DNA from: Malurus cyaneus samueli
Taxonomy: Eukaryota > Chordata > Aves > Passeriformes > Maluridae
NCBI GenBank assembly: GCA_009741485.1
Contig: CM019236.1
Location: 40,912,044-40,976,043, forward strand
Reading direction: 5' to 3'
Length of the DNA stretch: 64,000 nt
Within the stretch, counting starts at the first letter, position 1. Every line of letters begins with the position of its first letter. Made by a program: the position numbers and the translations under genes. Shown here piece by piece: positions 50,901 through 64,000 of the stretch. The notes beneath the pieces are model-generated. The model had not been told where the DNA came from. It did not search any database and saw nothing but the letters and a program-made list of their open reading frames with translations.

Positions 50901-52815
50901 ACAAAGTCATCACAATATTGGGGGCACCCAGTGAATATGACCACCAGACAGCCCTCTAGGATCAAAAAAGAACTTCCAATAGGAGGCAGATGCAAATAAG
51001 TTAGTCCTAGGAAACATGATGTTTATTTACTACCTAGGAAGTATGCTGTAATGAATTTGTACGATCATGATGGAATAAATACCCTGTTGTAAAGTTCCAT
51101 TACACACATTCAATTAGAAGAAAAAATCCTTCGAATGTGTCTACCACTACAATAAAGAATGCCTGCTTTCTAATACTTCAAATTGTGTTAGAAAATTCAT
51201 TCTTCGCCAACTTCAGTATGACCGCAGCTTTTTATAATTAAATAATGTTGAGGTAACTGCATTTTGTTCCAATAAGCAGCATCTGACTAAAGGTCACAGG
51301 ATTTCTTTTATCTGTCTTATAAACTTGGTGTAAGACAACAAAAGAGTTGCCTGATCTGTATGAACAGAAGCACACATGTATTTTTATTTATTAAATCTCA
51401 TACATGGAAACAGTGCTTAACTAGGGAAAAAAGTTAAAAGTTTATAAGAAGAAAGTCAAAAGAGAAATTTCAGAATTTCTCCATTTTCATATTACCTATA
51501 TTACTTTTACAAATAAAAACATTTTTAAAATGTTCAAAACAAATGTCCACAGCACATAAAAAAAATCTACATAAAAAATTCAAACCATTTTCACTATGGA
51601 CAGATCTCTGCATTTTCCTACATTACTGGATGAACATATTATGAAGTTGATGTTACACATGCATATATGTAAACAACTTCATGCTACATTTATGTAAATT
51701 CATTTACTTTTTTTCTCCTTCAGCTTTCAAGGGCTACACATTCAATTCAGATGTTAAAAAATCTTTTACTGCAGTAAATATACAAAAAAGGTATTGTTAA
51801 AGTAAATATACAAAAAAGGTATTGTTAAAGTAAACTAATGTCAGCTGCAGGCCAAGAGAAGGGAAAGTAAAAAATTTTAATTACTTGAAATTTTTCTTCA
51901 TATTTGTGGCAATTCTTACATATGTATAGCAGTATTGTGGCCTATACTATGCCATTTATAAAAGCAGATGTGAAACTAACTGTTGCAAACTGTCTTAGGA
52001 TGAAACTGTTATAGATTCAGATATGTCTAAGTACCTCTGCTACATGACAGTTTTATTTACTCTTTTCAAAAGCAAATGGGAAAGAATTCTTTGCCATGCA
52101 ATAACTATTTTTGCCATGTGTTGCGCACATGTACTCTATTTCCAGCACACTACCACCAAGCACATGAGATCGGATTATTTTTGCCAGCAGGTTTTCTCTG
52201 CCAAGAATATAAATGGCTAAGCAGACTCAGTTCCCTCACCAATAAAGAAATCAGGTGCCACAGGCATTAAGTACTCCAAAGTTATTTAACTCACACAGTT
52301 CAGTGTGACAACCTCCCTCAGAAAACTGAAGGAAATTAGTATCCTTCCTTCACAAACCAACATGACAAATATCCACAGCTGTGAAATGAGCATTTCAAAT
52401 GGAAGTGCTACTCAATTTGACCTAATATTCATGAAAGAGATACGGACCTTAGACACTGAAGTAAGAAGTCAAATGTTCTGAGATACATAATAAAAACTAA
52501 AAGGAAGTTTCTCATCTAAGAACAAATGCATTTACCAGGACCTAGCTGAAAGTCATCCCTACCAATTTAGTATGATCAGGGCTAAGTAATAATCCGTACC
52601 TTTCTGTTAAAGTGATCTTCACACAGTTTTAGTCCCCTTAAAAACATTTTATATGGATCATAGATGAGTGAGTTTAAGTTCTGACAAAAAAAGTGGATCC
52701 AGGAGCATGCTACTGCTTTCTTTTAACTAGGATTTGAAGATGACAAAAACAGTGAAAATCACATGAACTAAAATAGTTTCCAGCATAATCACATTAAAAT
52801 GACTCTATTAAATTA
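47911..52815. other. AUH intron 3, no gene
   Basis: AT-rich intron DNA with short A runs (48258-48305) and a 28-bp tandem repeat at 51773-51834. Overlapping open frames on both strands at 49495-50099 show no homology I recognise. Confidence 0.6.
51773..51834 (+). repeat. 28-bp tandem repeat, 2.2 copies
   Basis: The unit starting AGTAAATATACAAAAAAGG and ending in ATTGTTAA is repeated exactly at 51773-51800 and 51801-51828, then starts again. Confidence 0.95.
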
Positions 52816-52990
52816 AAATCATAGCATTGTTTAGGCTGGAAAAGAACTTCAAGATCATTGAGTCCAATCACTCACCTAGCCCATGTCCCTAAGTGCCACA
52901 TACATGTCTTTTTTACACCTCCAGGGATCTTATTGAGCTCAACCGATTTGTTCGACACCCCTATAAACCCATTACAATCCCCAAACCATG
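52816..52990 (-). mobile_element. CR1 3' end fragment
   Basis: The plus strand AATCATAGCATTGTTTAGGC then AGATCATTGAGTCCAA and CCATGTCCCTAAGTGCCA is the reverse complement of a CR1 3' region. Only the last 170 or so bases remain. Confidence 0.85.
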
Positions 52991-53769
52991 AACAAATTGT
53001 TACTACAAAAAGACAGAATTCTATCAAATACAGTCCTCTGTGTTTTCTGGGCAATTATATAAAACCCTATTCCAAAATATGCAAATTGTCTTGGAAATCT
53101 AAAAACATATTTATTATAGAGATGTGCAAGTAATTTGGAAAGATAAAGTTCCTGGACTGTTTTCATGCCAGTTATGATACTAATCCAGCTCTCAAGAGAG
53201 CTGAAAAATATGTAAAATTAAATGCTTTCACTCTTAAATACAGACAACTTTTTCTCCATTCCAAGATTTGAAATGGAAGGCTTAAAGCAAAACCACATTG
53301 CTGTTGCAGGCCTATAAAGACAAACAATGTTTTGTAGCTCAGGAATATTCTCAAACTCACAATCTAATATCTAATATTCTAAGGCTGCAATTCCAGACTC
53401 CAAGGAAAGAATTTAACTGTCCACATGTAAAGCAGTGAGAATAACAATCCCCATAAATCATCTCAAAGTTTGTGTAACTGCTAACCATGCAGGGCTAGAA
53501 TTACAGAAAGAATATTTTTCCAGAATCTGCATCTCTACCTGAAGAGTCTAAATTAAGAATTCATTCTGAAAATAGAATGGAGAAAAAGAATAACCCTCTA
53601 GGGCTGCAACACTTGTCAGAACAGGCTTAAAGTAACTTCAAGCATCCCTCTAACAAAGTTAAAATGGAGTACAGTAACATTACAGTAATGTTGCTATTTA
53701 TTACCATACAGGACATTTTTGGAAATAATCCTGCTAATTACTCCAGATTTCACTTCTGACGTCATACAT

Positions 53770-54215
53770 ACTGGACTCTGGATAGCAACTAAGCCCCCAG
53801 TCAGTTGGTTTCGCACAGCAGAATGGAGAAACGAATGGCAAAAGCAATGGGGAGGGGGAGGGTGACCCACCTTGCAGGTTGAGAAAAAGGATGACGCAAA
53901 AGCAATCATTGCCCACCTGTAGACCAATGTCTCTCCAACCCTGAGCAAGGTCTACTTTGAAAAAACAACTATCCAATTTTACTGGTGAATATGATGCTAA
54001 ATGTTATAGAATACTCCCCTGTTCATTCAAGTCAGCTGTGCCAGCTGCATTCTGCCCTAGCCTCAGCTGACTGAATGGCACAGTGAGCAACCTAGATGTT
54101 GTGCAAGCACTAATCAGTGATAACTAAAACACTGATGTCTTTTTAACACTGTTATGCTCACCAATCTGTAACACAGCACCATATAGGCTGCTACATGAAA
54201 AATAAACCCTAAACC
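53770..54215 (-). mobile_element. Degraded ERV LTR remnant
   Basis: The plus strand contains AGCAACTAAGCCCCC, GTGACCCACCTTGCAGG, then ATAACTAAAACACTGATGTC and ACAGCACCATATAGGCTGC, matching in order the reverse complement of the bird LTR type at 44961-45534 but much diverged. Neither end is sharp. It is older than the two better LTR copies. Confidence 0.65.
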
Positions 54216-56347
54216 AGACATGCCCCACACAAGCTGTAAAGATGAGATCACTAATAATTAATGTATGTTAGTACACACATCAGCCACAGAGAAAAAACTC
54301 AAATACTTCAAAACAGCTCCAGAGAAGTACAGAAATCCTAAAGATGATATATACAAGGATATCAGAGGACTGAACTGCCCAGTGACTTCAAAAAGCTTAG
54401 ATACCAATGATGACTACACAGTTATTCCTGTAGGTTTAGATATTAAATCAAAAGTTACCTAGCTTTAATACACCTACTGGATACAGCCTACAGCTTACTT
54501 ACAGATGACAAATTACACCATACTGAAAATTTTTCTGAACAGGAGACTATCAGGAAGACTTTACTCACTTCCATGGAAGCAAAACTGTTCAGATACAGTA
54601 TTTTCTCCATTTGTCTATCCTACCAAATCAAAGATTTCAGCAGCACTGAATTCCACTGAATTCCTCTCACTCTGATCCACACACACGTATGCAGGTTTCC
54701 AGTTAAGTTAAGCATTTATGCTTTGCAACTACCTCTCCAGAACTAATACTAATAATAAGATAATAGGTAATACAATTATTACCTAATATTTCAATTTAAT
54801 CTTTTTAGGCATTCAATTTCATCATTTTTTTCCCATGCTTTTATAATTTCTTAATGGCTTTGGGAAAGCCATTCTCTTTCTTGTTACCCTCCTCTGGATA
54901 AAGAAGTAACCAAATGCCTCTACCTCAGAAATACATCTTTTACCTAGAATTTAATCTTTTTAGTATTTTAGGTGTCTTTCACTGGAAAAAGTATTTCCAG
55001 AAAATACCATATTCATTACGTGCATTTGTTGTAATGGGCCAAAAGCCTAAGAAAATTTGTTAAACCATTAAATCAGACACATTTTTTAAAATAAGTTTTT
55101 TAATCATGAAGTAAAGCTTCACACCCTCACTATATTCTCCAATAGCCAATGATACACATTAATTCTGCTTGTATACTTCCCAGCACACATAAGCCAGCTG
55201 AATAACACCAAACATAGCACAGTCTTCTGTTGCTCAAAATTAGTTCTAAAGACAGATATCTATCACGTAAAATAATCCCACTTTTCAAGTAACTGAAGTA
55301 GGTGCTGCATTTCCATGTAATATATTCTGAGTCCAGTCTTTGGTAAATATTATACCAGCAAAGCATGAGCATGATCAATCAAATTAGGTCACTGTCTACA
55401 AAATGTTGACTGTGTCTGGCATAGCTAGAGGACCAACTTAGACAGATTTGGATCTTTTTAGCAAACTTTAAATAACAGCATGGATGTAGAGTTCAAGGCA
55501 GCTTCAATTGTATTGATGAAGGAGAAAGAATGCTTGTATCATTGGAATAAATAAACCTTCACATTTCCATTTTTTTTATCAGATGTCACGAGCCACACAA
55601 GAGAAGGAGTGGTCAGATGTTCTGCTTCACCAGCTTGAAAAAGCAAATCTCAAAATTGCATCAATCAAGGGAAAATACTGCTAAAAAGATGACTCTCTAG
55701 TTGGAGCTCATAATTCATCTTTCACTAATGGCTTGATTTTAAATTTGTTTTTCATTTTGTGCTCACAAATCACAGTGAGCTACTTCCACTAGACCCTAAG
55801 AAATCTCTGACACGGGTGACAAGTGGTGGTTGAAAGTACTTTCAATTCAAACTGTCTGTATTGAGTGAAAGAATGGAATCCCTCTTAGACAGAAATATAA
55901 TATTTTTATAAATTGCTCCTGATATTAATGAGTAACTAAACTGTCATTAGAGAACTTCAAAACTAGAGAAGGACACACAGTATTTCATACACAAGTCTTC
56001 AGAGCACACAATGTAGGAAGAGTCATCTAACAGATGCCATGCACAAGCCTCAAGCAAAAAACCCTAGACCTCAAGTAAGGGATGGAAAAAACCAAGCAGC
56101 TACAGATTTAGTCTTTTCTGTAGAAGTTATTCCACTTCAGCTTCTGTACCATTCTGTTCTTATTACACTGCTCTGGTCACTACTCACTCAACTGGAGAGA
56201 AAGCTTCCTGACTACTTCAATTTTAGACTTTTTTTTAAACAAGTTCCTCTGCGAGTGTATATAGCTAGTCCGTCCTCAATTTCCTAGCTCTTCAAGAATA
56301 AAGGTTTTGCCTCAATCTTACTTCAAAAAATCCATAATAACTGGATA
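54216..56347. other. AUH intron 3, no gene
   Basis: AT-rich intron DNA; no repeat family, RNA gene or exon was recognised. Confidence 0.55.
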
Positions 56348-57385
56348 TGGTAGGTTAACTTGGGCTATCTGCTATCTCCCCTCCTCAGTCAGATAGGGAA
56401 GGAAATAGAATTAAGTGTTCCAGGATCAAGATAAAGACAGGGAGATCACTCACTTGCTACCATCATGTGCAAAACAGACTGGATTTGGTAAAGATAAATT
56501 TAATTTATTGTCAATAAAAGATAGACAGCGAGAAACAAAAACCAAAATAAATCCATCTTTCCCCACCCTTCCTTCTGCCCCGGGTTATTATTAACTCCCC
56601 CACCTCTCCCCACGGCTATGCAGAGCAAAAGGGAGTGAGAATGTAGCTTGCAGCTAGACTGCAACACTTCATCCCTTCATCACTCCTTCCTCCTTACTCT
56701 TTTCTTCTGCTATAGCACAAGATCCCTCCCACACAATATACTGTTTCCCAAGACTTCCCATGGAAGACAGAGTTCTTCAGGAACTGCTTCAGTGTGTGGT
56801 CCTTTCCACAGGGCACAGTCCTTTAGAAACAGACTTCTCCAGCTTGGGTTTCCCCCGGGCTGCAGCTGCCAGGACATTTGGTCCTCACAGGTCCTGTATA
56901 GGCCATTATCCACAGGTCACAGCCCTTGCCAGGCACCTGCTCCTGACTAGGCCCTTCATGGGCTGCAGTTCTGTCAGAACGTGTCCACCAGCTGCAGCAT
57001 GGGGTTCCTCATGGACTGTAGTGTGGTATCTGCTCCAAACTGGTGTTCCATGAGCTCCAGGGAGACAATCCGCTTTGCCATAGTCTTCTCCTTGGGCTGC
57101 AAGGGAATCTCTGCTTTAGCACTCAAAGCACTTTCTCCCCTTCCTTGCTACTGATACGGGTGTCTGCAAGGCTGTTCCTCATACATTTTTTTCTCACTGC
57201 TCTCTCATGGCTGCTGCACATGGTTCTTTACAATTCCTAATATATATGTTATCACAGAGGTACCACCAGCATCACTTACAGACTCGGCACTGGGCAGTCA
57301 TTGGTATGTTTTGGAACTGCCTGCAAGTTGCTCTGTTGAGTACCAGGACAGCTCCTGGTCCCTTCTCAGAAAGGCCCATGTGAAC
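56348..57385 (-). mobile_element. Long GC-richer ERV LTR remnant
   Basis: The region is distinctly more GC-rich than its surroundings. It carries CTTCATCCCTTCATCACTCC, then several repeats of a GGGCTGCAG-type motif (56860-57100) and ATCACAGAGGTACCACCAGC near the right end. In order these match a bird LTR type I remember in reverse orientation. Its sense strand is therefore minus, the same as AUH. The open frames at 56648-57240 are by-products of the GC content. Edges are approximate. Confidence 0.65.
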
Positions 57386-60180
57386 TGAATACATTGGTTT
57401 AAAAGTTCTATTACCAACTACAGAATCACTTTCAGAAGGCTGAATAAATTAAAACTAAAATGTATAATTTTCTCATGTAAGGCATTGCAATGACTGATCA
57501 GAAGACAGACAACAGATTCCTAGCCTAAAGTTTCGTAGTTGATTAGATGCTGATTTAAAGACTGTACTGTTTAGTACAATCCCACCCAATTACCCAAAAT
57601 TACCACATTCATTACACCTGCTTCCTCAACAGATCCAGAAATGGATCTGTCTTTTTGGCTTAAAAAAATGAACACAGTTAAGGTTTTCATGTTCTTACTG
57701 AAAAACTTCCTGGGAAACTCCTATCTGAAATTTTTAGGTCTGAAAAATACACTGTCATTCCAATTTCTTCTGAAAATCAGTATGTGCTGTCAGGATAGAC
57801 GGCAGAGGAGCATTTGGAGCTAGCTGATTGAGGTACTTCCAAAAGGAAGGTATTTAAACCAGTGTTCTTTATTGGGATTCTTTTCTGCGTATAGACTAGA
57901 GGATCAAACCACAATCCTAACTGCACTCCATTGGCTCAGTTGTTCAACATGACAGGAAAATCATGACAGGAATCAGCCATTCCAAAAAAGCTAACAACAA
58001 AATTGAGAAGCAGAATCGTCTATGTCAGACAAATGCAAACTGCAGAATCAAAACGTAACAGATAACTGCCCACATACTCACTAGACAGGGCTGCTGCACG
58101 GCTGGCCAACCTGACACATTTCACGTCACTGACACTGGTCCAGGGCAAATGCAATTGTCATTGAGCCTAACAGACTATAGCAACTAACATCAGTTGGAGT
58201 CTGAACTCTGGTAAAAGCCTGGAATGAAAAAGAGGAAAAAACCTAGCCACAGTCTACATCAAAAAGCATTTCTTTGGGGGAATGAAAGGTATGCACAGCA
58301 ACAGAAATATTCAGAAGACACTAAAACATGTTCATACGTGACCTGAATGCTCAAGAGGGAAGAGTGGAGTAATACACGAACTCTCTTCTCAGAATCTATG
58401 CTGGAGCTGAGCTCTAGAGAACCAAATATGCCCTGGGAAAATATATACTTTCTCCATGCTTGCTTAACAGAGACAGCAAGAAAAAAAGGAGACTACACCC
58501 ACAGTAATACCTCCCTACTACTCCTACTAGTTCTATAAAAATAAGAAGAGGTCAAGTATTCAAGAGCTATTATGAAACTCCTCTACTCCACCACATTAAA
58601 ACCTCATAAACAAAGAAATCTTCAAGGATCTGGTCTACCAGGCTTGTCTGCTTCATAGATTTCTGCCAGAACTGTACCAGCTGGAACTGGCAGTCAGGAA
58701 TTAGACTCCATATAGCCAATTTAACCCTGCTGGAAACAAAATTCTGATGCCAACAATCTATGCCAACAGGAAATGCGTTTAGGTTGGCTTTACTCACACC
58801 ACAGATTCAAATGGTGAATTTTTGCTGGCAGAGAGATTACTTCTGCTTTTCCAAGAATGAACTTTATTGGCCAAGCTGCAGTAACTTTTAGGTCAAAGTG
58901 GTTTAAAGAGCTCAAATACCCAATTTTCTCAAACTGTCTTGAAAGCCTGTTACAACGACAACAAAACATTAACTGTCTATATTCTGATACATCTCAAAGA
59001 TTTTTGAAATAAGGTCTCTAGAGAACATTGTTTTGAATATGTCAAGTAAAAATTGTTCCAAAGCTTGCTCTCTTTCTATGCACACATATACAAAGCAAAT
59101 ATTCCATCAACGTCACAACCTGTATTACAGATAGCCCAGTTCACTTTGAAAAAACAATACTGAAGACAGACTGTTCTAAACACACATATTCTAAACACAG
59201 GCACCACAAAAATCTCAGAAATTGGCAAGTTCTTGTCCCAGAAAGCTCTCCCAATTCTCCCATGCAAATCAAAACCCAGAAGCAGCATGTTCCTCTAGTT
59301 ATTCTTCTTTGTAAGATGGTAGGAATTTTTCTGAATATCAACAGAGAACGGATAGACACAGGGAAACTAACAATTCACATGTGGGTTTTTAGGAGACAAA
59401 CAATCCCTGAATGAATTTGGAGAGTAAGCAACTGTCCTGGTTGTTCAGGCACAAGAGGAACTACTCTAAATGGTAAAATAGTAGCAAGGAGGTTTATTTA
59501 TTAGCATGTGCAGCAAATTGAACCAACAGACTATGGGCAAATAAGTTACTGCCTGAGACAAATGCATAAGGAATATTTTTTTAATGCCTTCTTGACAGAA
59601 CATAAAAAATGGCTGGAGGAACAACAGTATCAAAAAAAGAATACAGGGAACAGCAAGCATCTGGAAGAAAAAGAATATAAAAGGAATGTTTCTTTAATCA
59701 CTATAAAACTGTTCAACAAATAAATCTGTTCAAAATAAAACTGTTTAAAAAGAATATTACCTGATCTCAAATATCCATAGTTTTCAACTGCAAAATATAG
59801 CATAATCCCTACTTCACATCACCAAACACACTGACAAGAGTGGTTGAGATGGGAAAAATTAGAAGAAAGCAGAAGACCTGGAACCACACAGTAGTTTTCA
59901 GCTTCAACCAAAACATTTCCAAATATAAAATTCTGTAATAACTAGAAGTTCTATAAATATTATTTTGGCTTTCGCTCAAAGCCTCCAAAAATTGAACAAC
60001 AAAAACTTTAAGGTGCAATATTAGCTTGATCAACTCTTCGGACCAAAGCTATTACCAAAAACTGTCTGAAAACAAGCAAAAAAAAAGTAACTCTTAAGCG
60101 GTGTATTTTATTTTACCTTTTTTTAGACTTCATGTACTTGAAATCAGAAGAAGCTCTAAGATTGTCTCCAGAATGATCCT
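57386..60180. other. AUH intron 3, no gene
   Basis: Unique-looking intron DNA. The open frames here overlap each other on both strands and resemble no known protein. Confidence 0.55.
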
Positions 60181-60243
60181 GATTGAGCAGGAAAGTTGAA
60201 CCAGATGACCTCACTGAAGTCTCTTCCAATCAAATCCATTCTT
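60181..60243 (+). mobile_element. Short CR1 tail
   Basis: AACCAGATGACCTCACTGAA followed by TCTCTTCCAATCAAATCCATT resembles the last 60 bases of CR1 (GATGACCT...TCCCTTCCAACCCAAACCATT). It is short and diverged. Confidence 0.5.
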
Positions 60244-63638
<3,395 letters not shown>

Positions 63639-63735
63639 CTACAGAGAAAAGGAGGAAGGGGAATAACCAAACACTTTTTTAAGTGCTTCATTTCAATACT
63701 TCACCGTTATACTAAAAACTATTCTTTTCACTTAC

Positions 63736-63803
63736 CATTTTTACAACATTTTTGCTTAGTGCATTCTTAGCATGAGATCTGTTTAATCCAAGCACCACAA
63801 TTC
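63736..63803 (-). CDS. AUH: AUH coding exon (matches human exon 2)
   Basis: Read on the minus strand, this 68-nt exon follows a pyrimidine-rich tract ending in CAG and is followed by a GTAAGT-like donor. It encodes a peptide running from IVVLGLNRSHAKNALSK to VVKM, the start of the crotonase (enoyl-CoA hydratase) fold of AUH. AUH is a mitochondrial matrix enzyme that hydrates 3-methylglutaconyl-CoA in leucine breakdown and also binds AU-rich RNA. The length equals what I recall for human exon 2. The exon begins with the last two bases of a glycine codon. The last lysines (KNVVKM) belong to the helix described as the RNA-binding lysine comb. The upstream exon with the transit peptide lies beyond the right edge of the window. 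Identification rests on recognising the protein by eye; no search was run. Confidence 0.95.
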
Positions 63804-64000
63804 CTGGAGGGGAGAAAAATCACATCATTGTTACAATGTAGTAAAATTTGTATCATCTATGTAAATTATCATTTTGAAATTATACAAAGGGCATTGAGGA
63901 CTGCAAAAATTGCTAATGCAAACTACTGAGTTTCTGAGAGAAAATAAATCGATTTACACTTTTCAATACTCAACAGAAACTGCACTGATTTAAAGAATAA

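Noticed and set aside
56648..57240. Overlapping plus-strand frames (100, 97 and 65 codons) that could suggest a gene
   Set aside because: The region is a GC-richer LTR remnant in reverse orientation; the frames overlap each other and have no homology I can see.

Overview
The window is vertebrate, almost certainly bird. It is AT-rich and gene-poor, with CR1 LINE fragments and solo LTRs of avian endogenous-retrovirus families. The LTRs look passerine-type, recognised by eye rather than by search. The only gene I can support is AUH (3-methylglutaconyl-CoA hydratase / AU-rich RNA-binding protein), on the minus strand. Three coding exons are present, at 63736-63803, 63551-63638 and 30393-30479. 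Their sizes (68, 88, 87 nt), phases and splice sites fit what I recall as human exons 2, 3 and 4. AUH is Z-linked in birds by general knowledge, so Z is the likely chromosome; the sequence does not prove this.

Layout. Positions 1 to about 25461 form a very large inverted repeat. The left arm (1-12212) reads as the reverse complement of the right arm (12391-22644, continued through a second copy to 25461), around a loop of about 180 bp. Within the arms are a CR1 fragment, a long poly-A/poly-T tract and, at the outer end, an ERV LTR. A run of exactly 25 N (22645-22669) interrupts the right arm, and the sequence then restarts about 2.2 kb back, giving a direct duplication (20478-22644 and 22670-24867). 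From 25489 to 63550 lies AUH intron sequence: intron 4 up to 30392 and intron 3 (about 33 kb) from 30480. Intron 3 contains a second 25-N gap (38178-38202), again flanked by a direct duplication (33693-38177 and 38206-42016), plus a large CR1 remnant, four solo or degraded LTRs and smaller CR1 tails.

Interpretation. The duplicated copies differ mostly by single-base insertions and deletions, and both gaps are 25 N and flanked by repeated sequence. That pattern fits long-read gap filling that left unjoined overlaps, and possibly a fold-back read, better than recent biological duplication. A genuine sex-chromosome palindrome cannot be excluded from sequence alone. I found no convincing novel biological system; the striking structure is the palindrome plus paired gap-flanking duplications, and its main consequence is that this part of the AUH locus should be treated as misassembled until checked.
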